A stretch of 5,548 nucleotides of DNA from JAZGDL01 sp036477795 (GTDB taxonomy: Bacteria; Planctomycetota; Phycisphaerae; UBA1845), in the NCBI GenBank assembly GCA_036477795.1, contig JAZGDL010000296.1, positions 1 to 5,548 on the forward strand, given 5' to 3'. Shown here piece after piece: positions 1 through 5,548 of this stretch. Every line of letters begins with the position of its first letter. Positions within the stretch are counted from its first letter, which is position 1. The position numbers and the translations under genes were made by a program. The notes under the pieces are model-generated. The model saw only the letters and a list, made by a program, of their open reading frames with translations. It was not told where the DNA came from and made no database searches.

Positions 1-1519
1 AGCTCGCGTTGACGGACTCCGCCTCGGTGCCAATCAGCGGGACATTCGTGCGAACGCGGAACATCGCCTGCGTTGGATTGCGATGAGCATAGAAGAACTG
101 CATCGCATAGACCTCTCCGTCGACCAACCCAAGGCGATCCAGATCCACGTGCTGATCCGTGCTGGGGATGATCCCGCCGAGGTCAATCGCCATACTCCGA
201 TCGATGAACAACCAGGCGTCATCAGAGCCCATGAACTCAAAGAACTGGGCGTTACATGCTTCATACGTGAAGTATGCCGTGAATCGAAACGTGAAGTAAT
301 TATTGTGAGCGTCGCCCTGATTCCCGTGGAGCTGCCCGTCGATCGGGTAGAACTCATTTGATATGAATTCGTAGATGCCGCCGCCGTCGCGCACAAGATC
401 AATCGTGTGCGGCATCGACAGATTCATGCCCAGCACGTCGCGGTACCACTGGCCAAATGAGTCAGCGGAATCAATCCCGCCTGTGCTGGAGATCCCCGCG
501 CTTCCCTTAGAGTCATTCAGCAGCACGCCGCACGGGTCCAGCGGCATTGACTCGTCCAGGTGGAAGCCGCCCAAGTTGGCAACGTTGAGCGTTTGGCCCT
601 CATACGTGCCATAGAAGTTGCTGTCGTCTTCGATGCTCAGCCCGGCGTTGGGCGAAACGATCGTCGCGGTTACGGCAGCGTCGTCCGCGATGCGAATGTC
701 TGTATTACCAAGGTGGTAAATCGTAAAGACATTCGGGTCATACGAACCGGAGTTGATAGTAGCGTCCTGAATGGTGACGATCCCCTTGGTATAGAGGACC
801 AATGACGAGCCAGGCGTAAAGGAGATACTCGCATCGTCCTTCATCTCAAACAGCGTCTCACAAAGGATCCTGATTTCGCCGTCAATCTGCAACGTGGCGT
901 CTTTGTTGATCTTCAGCTCGTTACAGTGTAGATCGCTATTCAATGCGAAAGTGGCATTGCCGCTATAAAGCCGTGTGCCCTCGTTGAAGCTCGCCTCCAG
1001 GTCGGCCGGCACCTCGATCGTCGGCATCTCGGCGCCGGTGTAGAAGGTCGGGGCAGGGCCGACATTCGGTCCGCCATACGGCCCAACAGACGAATCCCAC
1101 GTGTCAACGGTCGCCCCCCCGCTGATCGTTGGATCACCGACCAACTTCACAAGTCCAACGCCGCCGCCATACAGGTGCGGCGCGATCGGATTGCTGACGC
1201 TGTCGCGCCACTGTGTAGCGACCCTGAAACCGGTGCCCCGGAACGTTGGGCGATCGTCAGCGCCCAGGTCAAGCGCGACGTTCATCGCATAGTGACCGGC
1301 GAGTCCGGTTACGTTGAAGTCGACGTGGTTCTTCTTGAAGTCTCGGATGGTTCCTGTGAGGTGAACGACATCCGGCGGGGGCGGCGGCAACACGGCGGAT
1401 GCGAACGTCCCGGGCAACAAGAAGGCGCCAACGGCCACCACTACCAGTACCAGCCAGGTCAACGTGGTCAGGACGACCTTATCGGATGCTCTGTGCGTGT
1501 TCGTTCCGCCATAGCGCAT
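1..1519 (-). CDS. Fibro-slime domain surface protein, 3'-truncated by the window edge (paralogue of 1809-3317)
   Basis: The frame is open from ATG at 1519 to base 1: 506 codons and no stop, because the window ends first. Residues 15-42 form a hydrophobic export signal ending in A40-S41-A42, a plausible signal peptidase site. A proline run follows (45-49), then the fibro-slime opening motif TIRDFKKNHVDF (57-68). Residues about 181-324 are short beta-rich repeats with N/G/D turns, including VSPNAGLSI and FYGTYEGQ, resembling the DUF7305 beta-helix. The C-terminal PA14-like half (about 351-493) carries GQWYRDVLGMN, YPIDGQLHGNQGD, SDDAWLFID and DLGGI, the fibro-slime core. Where the paralogue has FIDGKLVLD, this copy has FIDRSMAID. 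Cysteines 199, 220, 330 and 422 all match cysteines of the paralogue. By alignment with its 502-residue neighbour only a few C-terminal residues are missing. Export and domain identity are well supported. A surface or adhesive role is inference, and the ligand is unknown. Confidence 0.9.
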   Translation of the reverse strand, partial: MRYGGTNTHRASDKVVLTTLTWLVLVVVAVGAFLLPGTFASAVLPPPPPDVVHLTGTIRDFKKNHVDFNVTGLAGHYAMNVALDLGADDRPTFRGTGFRVATQWRDSVSNPIAPHLYGGGVGLVKLVGDPTISGGATVDTWDSSVGPYGGPNVGPAPTFYTGAEMPTIEVPADLEASFNEGTRLYSGNATFALNSDLHCNELKINKDATLQIDGEIRILCETLFEMKDDASISFTPGSSLVLYTKGIVTIQDATINSGSYDPNVFTIYHLGNTDIRIADDAAVTATIVSPNAGLSIEDDSNFYGTYEGQTLNVANLGGFHLDESMPLDPCGVLLNDSKGSAGISSTGGIDSADSFGQWYRDVLGMNLSMPHTIDLVRDGGGIYEFISNEFYPIDGQLHGNQGDAHNNYFTFRFTAYFTYEACNAQFFEFMGSDDAWLFIDRSMAIDLGGIIPSTDQHVDLDRLGLVDGEVYAMQFFYAHRNPTQAMFRVRTNVPLIGTEAESVNAS

Positions 1520-1525
1520 AATCAA

Positions 1526-1531
1526 CCCTCC
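1526..1531 (-). promoter_or_regulatory. Ribosome binding site for the 1-1519 gene
   Basis: The minus strand reads GGAGGG, then six bases (TTGATT), then ATG at 1519. This near-perfect Shine-Dalgarno fixes the start and places the export signal at the N terminus. Confidence 0.8.
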
Positions 1532-1570
1532 GCGCGAGAGACCAAGGCCTCGCGTACCTGCGTATGGCTA

Positions 1571-1644
1571 AACGTACGATTCGTCGCTGAGCACCCAAAC
1601 CCCATATGCCCAGATCCCGGGCTGAGGTGGGGTTGCGCCGTCTG
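1571..1644 (-). promoter_or_regulatory. Shared leader region of the 1-1519 gene
   Basis: Three blocks identical to the leader of the paralogue occur here in the same order. On the minus strand these are CAGACGGCGCAACC (1631-1644), GCCCGGGATC (1613-1622) and CGACGAATCGTACGTT (1571-1586). Block three ends 51 bases before the start codon. A partly matching stretch (GGGCAT, then TTTGG) lies between blocks two and three. The region can fold: AACCCCA (1598-1604) pairs with TGGGGTT (1628-1634), enclosing GCCC/GGGC (1608-1611 and 1619-1622). It may be a promoter or operator region or a structured 5' leader. No clear -35/-10 pair was recognised. Confidence 0.45.
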
Positions 1645-1679
1645 GTGAAGCAACTCAGCGGCACAAAGTACAAAGTGGC

Positions 1680-1710
1680 CCGGCCTGGGCTCTCCCTGAG
1701 CCCAGGCCGG
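1680..1710 (-). terminator. Strong hairpin, probable terminator after the complete fibro-slime gene
   Basis: CCGGCCTGGGCTC (1680-1692) and GAGCCCAGGCCGG (1698-1710) pair perfectly over 13 bp around a 5-base loop (TCCCT). The hairpin lies about 98 bases beyond the stop at 1809 and upstream of the next gene's leader. On the minus strand it is followed by GGCCACTTTGTACTTTGT, T-rich in patches but with no clean U-run, so intrinsic termination is likely rather than certain. The stem is symmetrical and could also act on plus-strand transcripts. Confidence 0.6.
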
Positions 1711-1754
1711 CAATGTATAGGTACGCAGTAAGAAGACTTGTCAAGGGACGAGGT

Positions 1755-1798
1755 GTCGCTATATCGGCGACGATTATGGGACGGCCCGTTCAGCCGTC
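1755..1798 (-). terminator. Two small hairpins just past the stop of the complete fibro-slime gene
   Basis: GACGGC (1780-1785) pairs with GCCGTC (1793-1798) around 7 bases, starting about 10 bases after the stop codon. GTCGC (1755-1759) pairs with GCGAC (1767-1771), also around 7 bases. Neither is followed by a T-run. They may protect the 3' end or assist the stronger hairpin at 1680-1710, but could be chance in GC-rich DNA. Confidence 0.25.
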
Positions 1799-1808
1799 TC
1801 GCCTCGCT

Positions 1809-3317
1809 CTAGTCGAACATCGCGGTAACCGACGGCATCACATCATCCGTCGAAAGGACCAGGTTCGTTCGCAGATTGAAGATCGCCAGGAACGACCGCC
1901 GCTGGGCGTAAAACAACTGGAAGTGATAGGTCTGGCCGTCCACGAGGCTCAGGCGGTCCAGTGCGATATACTGGGGCGTGCTGTCACCGATGCCGCCGAT
2001 GTCCAGAACCAGCTTCCCGTCGATGAACAGCCACATGTCATCGGTTCCGTTGAACTCAACAAACTGGCCGGCACACTGCTGATAGACGAACTCGGCGTCG
2101 ATGGTGTAGGTAAAGTAGAAGTTGTTGCTATCCCCTTGGTTCCCCAACAACTGCCCATCGATCGGATGGAAATCAGAGCTCAGGTAGGAATAGACGCCCA
2201 AGCCGTCGCGCGTGATAGTGATCCTGTGCAAGCCGGAGACGTTCACCCCCGGCACGTCGTTGAACCACTCGTCGAACGTGGCCGCGGAGAGGACTCCGCC
2301 GCTACTGATGGAGCCCGGGACACCTTCCGTGTCGGCCAAACCATTGCCGCAGCCATCAAAGGAGGCACCGCTACGGTCGAGATGGAATTCGGACGTGTTG
2401 CTCATCTCAACCGATTCGCCCACGAACGTACCAAAGAACTCGGCACTGTTGTTCAGGTCTAACGACGCGTCGGGCGAAATGATCCTCGCACAGAGAAGAG
2501 AACCGTTCCGTACGACGATGTCGCTGGTGCCCAGGTTATAGATGGTGAAGGCGACTGGGTCGCCAGGGAAGTTGACCTCCGATTGATCCAGGAAGAATGT
2601 GGTCCCCTTGACGTACAGGCTCAACGAGGCGCCGGAAAGCAGTTCAAATACTGTCCCCTGGTCCTGAACCCTGAAATCCACCTCGCACAGAATGGTGACG
2701 TTGCCGTCAATCTGGATACGGTGCTGCCCGCCAACCACGAACGTGTTGCAGTGGATGTCGCCGGTGATGACCGTGGTGCTGTTGCCCGAGTAGACCACCT
2801 GATCGATCAGGGGCGGCAAACCCACAGGCTCGGTGAGCACCGGCATGGCTGAACCGGTGACGAACGTCGGCTCAGCACCGACGTTCGCCCCGCCGTAGGG
2901 GCCAATAGAGGAATCGTACGTATCCGAGAATGCCCCATTGGTAACTGTCGGCTCGCTCACTACAAAGACCGGAGCCCCAGATTGATAGATATGCGGGGCA
3001 ATCGGACGACTGGCCGCGTCTGTCCACTGGGTATCGACCCGAAAGCCGTTGCCCACAAAGACGGGGTGCCCGTCCGCGCCCAGAGCCAGGCCGACGTTGC
3101 CCGCATAATGACCCAGACCTGCGGCAGGGATGACGTCAAAATCCGGATGGCTGATCATAAAGTCGCGGATCGTCCCGGCCAAACGGATCTCGTCCGGCGG
3201 CGCTTGGACCACGCCCGTGGAAGTGGGAACGAGCGATTCCGGCAGCGAGAACGAGAACACGCCGGCCAGCGAAAGGATGCCGTACGTCAAGACAGTCGTA
3301 GCTCGGGGTGATCGCAT
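1809..3317 (-). CDS. Fibro-slime domain surface protein, complete
   Basis: A complete 502-residue protein. I chose ATG 3317 because AAGGAAG lies 6 bases upstream. A GTG at 3353 would add 12 charged residues (MSEPCPRKRKKD) ahead of the signal and has no good ribosome site. Residues 7-24 are hydrophobic, an export signal. The fibro-slime opening GTIRDFMISHPDFDV is at 48-62. Residues about 171-314 are a repetitive beta-rich region (DIHCNTFVV, IQIDGNVTILCEVDF, ISPDASLDL, FFGTFVGESVEM) resembling the DUF7305 beta-helix of PilX-like proteins. The second fibro-slime half spans about 345-487: FDEWFNDVPGVN, HPIDGQLLGNQGD, NGTDDMWLFIDGKLVLDIGG and a closing segment with LFYAQRRS, matching the family's W-F-I-G-K-L-V-x-D-L-G-G core. 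Cysteines 190, 211, 323 and 415 are shared with the paralogue at 1-1519; C276 is not. Probably an extracellular matrix or adhesion protein. The family has no proven enzymatic activity that I know of. Confidence 0.93.
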   Translation of the reverse strand: MRSPRATTVLTYGILSLAGVFSFSLPESLVPTSTGVVQAPPDEIRLAGTIRDFMISHPDFDVIPAAGLGHYAGNVGLALGADGHPVFVGNGFRVDTQWTDAASRPIAPHIYQSGAPVFVVSEPTVTNGAFSDTYDSSIGPYGGANVGAEPTFVTGSAMPVLTEPVGLPPLIDQVVYSGNSTTVITGDIHCNTFVVGGQHRIQIDGNVTILCEVDFRVQDQGTVFELLSGASLSLYVKGTTFFLDQSEVNFPGDPVAFTIYNLGTSDIVVRNGSLLCARIISPDASLDLNNSAEFFGTFVGESVEMSNTSEFHLDRSGASFDGCGNGLADTEGVPGSISSGGVLSAATFDEWFNDVPGVNVSGLHRITITRDGLGVYSYLSSDFHPIDGQLLGNQGDSNNFYFTYTIDAEFVYQQCAGQFVEFNGTDDMWLFIDGKLVLDIGGIGDSTPQYIALDRLSLVDGQTYHFQLFYAQRRSFLAIFNLRTNLVLSTDDVMPSVTAMFD

Positions 3318-3323
3318 ATCTTT

Positions 3324-3330
3324 CTTCCTT
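3324..3330 (-). promoter_or_regulatory. Ribosome binding site deciding the start of the 1809-3317 gene
   Basis: AAGGAAG on the minus strand lies 6 bases before ATG 3317. It favours this start over the in-frame GTG at 3353, which has no comparable site and would put a basic stretch before the signal peptide. Confidence 0.7.
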
Positions 3331-3345
3331 TTCCGTGGGCAGGGT

Positions 3346-3513
3346 TCAGACACAACGTGTCATTTCCACCGAGACTTCAACGTACGATTCGTCGGCGTGG
3401 CTCCAAATGCCCTGCAATCCGAATCGATCTCTTGGTAGCGACTGGTTGATCTCGGCTGATCCCGGGCGACTTTGCGGGTATTGCCGGGGGTGCCGGTTGC
3501 GCCGTCTGTGCAT
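3346..3513 (-). CDS. Possible 55-codon leader ORF upstream of the complete fibro-slime gene
   Basis: ATG at 3513 follows GAGAGAGAGGAG with GGAG at 3519-3522 and a 5-base spacer, a strong ribosome site. The frame ends in TGA at 3346-3348, 28 bases before ATG 3317. The product would start MHRRRNRHPRQYPQ and end VEVSVEMTRCV, basic in its first half, with no signal or membrane segment, and I recognise no family. Against it: the 14- and 16-base blocks shared with the other leader fall in different relative frames there, so the peptide is not conserved between the two. The purine-rich tract could mimic a ribosome site by chance. Confidence 0.2.
   Translation of the reverse strand: MHRRRNRHPRQYPQSRPGSAEINQSLPRDRFGLQGIWSHADESYVEVSVEMTRCV
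3379..3508 (-). promoter_or_regulatory. Shared leader region of the 1809-3317 gene
   Basis: It contains the same three blocks as the leader at 1571-1644: CAGACGGCGCAACC (3495-3508), GCCCGGGATC (3458-3467) and CGACGAATCGTACGTT (3379-3394), the last ending 61 bases before the start codon. Spacing between blocks is longer here (27 and 63 bases against 8 and 26). The identical blocks are therefore islands, not one unbroken duplicate. Block three contains two small palindromes, CGTACG and ACGAATCGT, as a protein-binding site might. Confidence 0.45.
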
Positions 3514-3556
3514 CCGATCTCCTCTCTCTCTACGGCTCGTGACGGTGCGAGATGCT

Positions 3557-3603
3557 GATGCCCGTGCACGGGCGTGCCGGCGGTTCCGGACCTTCCGGGC
3601 ATC
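3557..3603 (-). terminator. Nested inverted repeats directly after the NHL-protein stop
   Basis: The stop is at 3605-3607. GATGCCCG (3557-3564) is perfectly complementary to CGGGCATC (3596-3603), giving an 8-bp stem. Inside or competing with it are a 14-bp perfect palindrome, GCCCGTGCACGGGC (3560-3573), and a small stem CCGGA/TCCGG (3586-3590 and 3594-3598). No T-run follows on the minus strand. The position suggests a 3'-end structure or weak terminator. The palindrome could instead be a dimeric-protein site. Confidence 0.35.
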
Positions 3604-3604
3604 G

Positions 3605-5548
3605 CTACTGGGGCTCGACTTCCTGCCAATTGACGATGCGAGGAGGAGTGAAGAGGGGCACGTCCACTTTGCGGACCCTGTGATTCACGGTATCGGCGAT
3701 GTACAGGACGCCGGGGTCGCCGTCCTTGAATCCGACGCCGACCGGCAGGTTGAGCTGCGCGAGCGTGGCGGCGCCGCCGTCACCGCTGTAGCCGGCGACC
3801 CCGGTGCCCGCGACGGTCGTGATGGTTCCACTGGCGGAAACCTTGCGGATGACGCTGTTGCCGGAGTCTGCGATGTAGAACTTGCCGGTGGCATCAATGA
3901 CCACCCTCGTGGGCGTATTCAAGTCAGCCGCCGTGGCGGCCCCGCCGTCGCCGCTGTAGCCGACCGAGGTGGTGCCCGCGACAATGTCGATGATGCCGGT
4001 GGCCACCACGACTTTGCGAATGGAAGCGCCACCGGTATCCACGATGTACACGTCGTCGTTGGAGTCCACGGCCACGCCCTGGGGCTTATTGACTTTAGCG
4101 GCCGTGGCCAACCCCCCATTGCCGGTGTTACCCGGGCTACCGTTGCCCGCGAAGGTTTCGAACGTCGGGCCAGCTACGGCATATTTGATGATTCGGCTGT
4201 TTGACACGTCACGGTCGGCCACGTACACGTTGCCCGCGCTATCCACGGCGACCCCACTGGGGCTGAGGAACATGACGTCGTCATTTGGATCAGCCGGCGC
4301 CAATTCAGTGCCGCTGCCGATTAGTGTCGTAATGATCCCGGTGCCCACATCGACCTTGCGGACCCGGCCCTGAGTCAGACAAACGATGTAAAGGTTGCCG
4401 GCGGCGTCAACGGCGACATCCTCCGCCTCCAGGAGGACGGCGATGGTGGCCAGCCCGCCATCACCGAAGCCCGGGTCCCGGTTTCTCCCGGCAACGACGG
4501 TGATCACCCCAGTCGCTGACGCAATCTTACGGATCACGTGATTCTGGCTGTCCGCCAGGAACAGGTCACCGGAACCATCCACGAAGAGCCCGCGCGGCTC
4601 GTTCATCGCGGCCGAGGACGCCGGCCCTCCATCGCCGGAGTAGGCCGCGGTCCCGGTCCCGCCATAGGTACTGATGTCGCCGGTGCCGACGTCGATCTTG
4701 CGAATCCGATGATTCATCGTGTCGCCGATAAACACGTCTCCGGCCGAGTCGACGGCCACGTGCTCGGGTGCATTGATCTGGGCGGCAGTGGCCGGCCCGC
4801 CGTCCCCGCTGAATCCCGCCGCCCCTGTCCCGGCAATGGTCTCGATCGTGGACATCTCGGTGAACTTGCGGATACGGTCGTTGGCGGTATCGGCGATGTA
4901 GATCTCGTTCATGTCGGTGTGGATGTTGGCATAGATTGAGATCCTGCGGGTATTGGTGGTCGTGGTGACGCCCCAGGTCGCCGTGTAGCCATTCGCAACT
5001 GCGTCGTCGTCGCTGTAGCGGGTCTGACCTCCGGCGCCGTCGTAGTAGTATTCCAGGTCCGTACGGTTGAAGGCGAGTGCCAACCAGTACGTGCCCGCCG
5101 TGAGTGTCGTCCAAGGCAGGTCGATAGTAAGCCAGGCGGCAGCGCCTGAGCGCGTCACGACAGCGGTCTGCTCGACAAGTGTGCCCGGTTCACCTGCGGA
5201 ATCGGTGTATATCGCGTAGCGCACCTTCTTGGGTGGCCCACCCGGGCCATAGACATAGGCAGTAATGCTGTCGACGATGCCGTCCTGCGGCACCGTGATC
5301 TGCGTGGCAATCTGCTTGAGATGGACGGCGCTCTGCGTCGAGCCGTAGATCGTGTCAAAACCGGCCGGGCCGTAGGATGCGCCATTATCGACGACCCAGA
5401 CGCCCTGGGGCTTGTTGACAGACGCGAGGATGGCCGCCCCGCCATCGCCAAAATTGGCCGGGTTGCCGTCACCCGCGACAGTGGTAATCGTTCCTCCATC
5501 CGTGAACTTGCGAATCTTGGAATTTCCAGTGTCGGCGATGTAGATGTT
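3605..5548 (-). CDS. NHL-repeat beta-propeller protein with an embedded choice-of-anchor R-like domain, 5'-truncated
   Basis: The frame is open from the right edge (5548) to TAG at 3605-3607, giving 647 visible residues; the N terminus lies outside. Visible residues 1-60 contain one NHL blade (NIYIADTGNSKIRKF, then VAGDGN and NKPQGV). Residues about 65-209 are a beta-sandwich of the choice-of-anchor R kind, with the typical YAIYTDSAGEPGTLV and LTAGTYWLALAF. From residue 214 to the end there are eight NHL units of about 57 residues, built on [DN]-[VL]-[YF]-I-A-D-T-x-N-x-x-I-R-K, then G-I-I-T-x-x-A-G-x-G, S-G-D-G-G-x-A-T-x-A and [LI]-N-x-P-x-G-V-A-V-D. The last unit is cut short and ends WQEVEPQ. 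NHL units fold as beta-propellers that bind proteins, RNA or ligands; some catalyse, but no catalytic residues are evident. Aspartate-rich, lysine-poor repeats suggest an exported protein, though no signal peptide is in view. GTG 5293 is only an internal codon. Confidence 0.92.
   Translation of the reverse strand, partial: NIYIADTGNSKIRKFTDGGTITTVAGDGNPANFGDGGAAILASVNKPQGVWVVDNGASYGPAGFDTIYGSTQSAVHLKQIATQITVPQDGIVDSITAYVYGPGGPPKKVRYAIYTDSAGEPGTLVEQTAVVTRSGAAAWLTIDLPWTTLTAGTYWLALAFNRTDLEYYYDGAGGQTRYSDDDAVANGYTATWGVTTTTNTRRISIYANIHTDMNEIYIADTANDRIRKFTEMSTIETIAGTGAAGFSGDGGPATAAQINAPEHVAVDSAGDVFIGDTMNHRIRKIDVGTGDISTYGGTGTAAYSGDGGPASSAAMNEPRGLFVDGSGDLFLADSQNHVIRKIASATGVITVVAGRNRDPGFGDGGLATIAVLLEAEDVAVDAAGNLYIVCLTQGRVRKVDVGTGIITTLIGSGTELAPADPNDDVMFLSPSGVAVDSAGNVYVADRDVSNSRIIKYAVAGPTFETFAGNGSPGNTGNGGLATAAKVNKPQGVAVDSNDDVYIVDTGGASIRKVVVATGIIDIVAGTTSVGYSGDGGAATAADLNTPTRVVIDATGKFYIADSGNSVIRKVSASGTITTVAGTGVAGYSGDGGAATLAQLNLPVGVGFKDGDPGVLYIADTVNHRVRKVDVPLFTPPRIVNWQEVEPQ
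3608..4909 (-). repeat. Tandem NHL coding repeats, about 171 bp per unit, eight units
   Basis: In reading order the units lie at about 4739-4909, 4568-4738, 4397-4567, 4232-4396, 4055-4231, 3884-4054, 3710-3883 and 3608-3709 (the last truncated). The best-kept DNA block encodes SGDGG-x-AT. On the plus strand it reads as variants of GCCGTCGCCGCTGTAGCC, for example near 3776, 3942 and 4797. The fourth unit (4232-4396) has lost this block, having PADPNDD instead, and has YIVC in place of YIAD. The fifth carries two extra residues in its first strand (DRDVSNSRIIK). The array is protein-coding and diverged, so it is not a satellite or a CRISPR array. Confidence 0.85.
4922..5356 (-). other. Encoded domain: choice-of-anchor R-like beta-sandwich inserted between NHL blades
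   Basis: This stretch encodes visible residues 65-209 of the NHL protein. It starts after a degenerate blade end (GVWVVDNGASYGP) and ends at RRISIYANI, just before the next blade opens with MNEIYIADTANDRIRK. The motifs AIYTDSAGEPGTLV, WLTIDLPWTTLTAGTYWLAL and EYYYDGAGGQTRYSDD fit the family found in secreted proteins that carry varied C-terminal anchors. Assignment is from remembered family pattern, not a search. Boundaries are approximate to about ten residues. Confidence 0.7.

Noticed and set aside
1..1519. That the left-hand gene is a broken pseudogene, since only short stop-bounded frames appear there
   Set aside because: Translating from ATG 1519 gives 506 uninterrupted codons that align with the neighbour throughout. 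The gene simply runs off the window before its stop.
1713..2462. A 249-codon plus-strand open frame, with similar frames at 83-361, 1175-1648 and 4538-4939
   Set aside because: All are antisense to strongly supported minus-strand genes, in GC-rich DNA where such shadow frames are common. They show no recognisable domain.
3318..3353. GTG 3353 as the start of the complete fibro-slime gene
   Set aside because: It adds 12 charged residues before the signal peptide and lacks a ribosome site, whereas ATG 3317 has AAGGAAG at good spacing.
3440..3515. A cyclic-di-GMP riboswitch before the fibro-slime gene, suggested by GCACAG, GCAACC and CCGCAAAG
   Set aside because: The strings only loosely recall the GEMM-I consensus (GCAAACC, GACGCAAAGCC), the tetraloop receptor hairpin is not evident, and the paralogue's leader lacks the second half. 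A covariance-model search (Infernal, RF01051) would settle it.
3519..3532. The CT-rich tract (GAGAGAGAGGAG on the minus strand) as a phase-variable microsatellite
   Set aside because: It is too short and imperfect for slippage to be a supported claim. It is recorded instead as the ribosome-site-like stretch of the small leader ORF.
3308..4204. A 298-codon plus-strand open frame
   Set aside because: It lies antisense to NHL repeats and the start of the fibro-slime gene. Its Gly/Val/Ala/Asp-rich text is the complement of the repeats, with no domain and no convincing ribosome site.
3608..4909. A CRISPR array or DNA satellite
   Set aside because: The period is about 171 bp and diverged, in frame throughout, and explained by NHL protein repeats.
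3605..5293. GTG 5293 as the true start of the NHL protein
   Set aside because: The frame continues open to 5548 with a good NHL blade and the first strands of the beta-sandwich. Starting at 5293 would cut that domain.

Overview
The window holds three protein genes, all on the minus strand and read from right to left, separated by two intergenic gaps of almost equal size (287 and 289 bases). Both outer genes run off the window: the right-hand gene (3605-5548) lacks its start, and the left-hand gene (1-1519) is open to the first base and lacks its stop. Only the middle gene (1809-3317) is complete. The plus strand shows no convincing gene. Its open frames lie antisense to the real genes.

Right to left: (1) a secreted-type protein of NHL beta-propeller repeats. 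A beta-sandwich domain resembling the 'choice-of-anchor R' family interrupts the repeats after the first visible blade, and eight more NHL units follow to the C terminus. (2) A complete fibro-slime domain protein of 502 residues with an N-terminal export signal. Its fibro-slime/PA14-like domain is split around an internal repetitive beta-rich region resembling the DUF7305 beta-helix of PilX-like proteins. (3) A second fibro-slime protein with the same architecture, a clear paralogue of (2), visible for 506 residues and probably missing only its last few.

The two gaps carry the control sequences. Each paralogue has a good Shine-Dalgarno site and a leader that shares three nucleotide blocks in the same order (14, 10 and 16 identical bases), so the leaders were either duplicated with the genes or are under common control. 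A strong 13-bp hairpin lies downstream of the middle gene. Weaker hairpins follow the middle and right-hand genes. Independent transcription of the two paralogues is more likely than one tight operon.

Fibro-slime domains, NHL propellers, choice-of-anchor domains, moderately high GC and roomy intergenic gaps suggest a planctomycete (perhaps a Phycisphaerae-like or metagenomic lineage). Fibrobacterota, Myxococcota or Acidobacteriota cannot be excluded. All three products look extracellular. A role in the cell surface, adhesion or matrix is the reasonable inference, but nothing here proves a biochemical activity. No RNA gene, mobile element or CRISPR array was seen.
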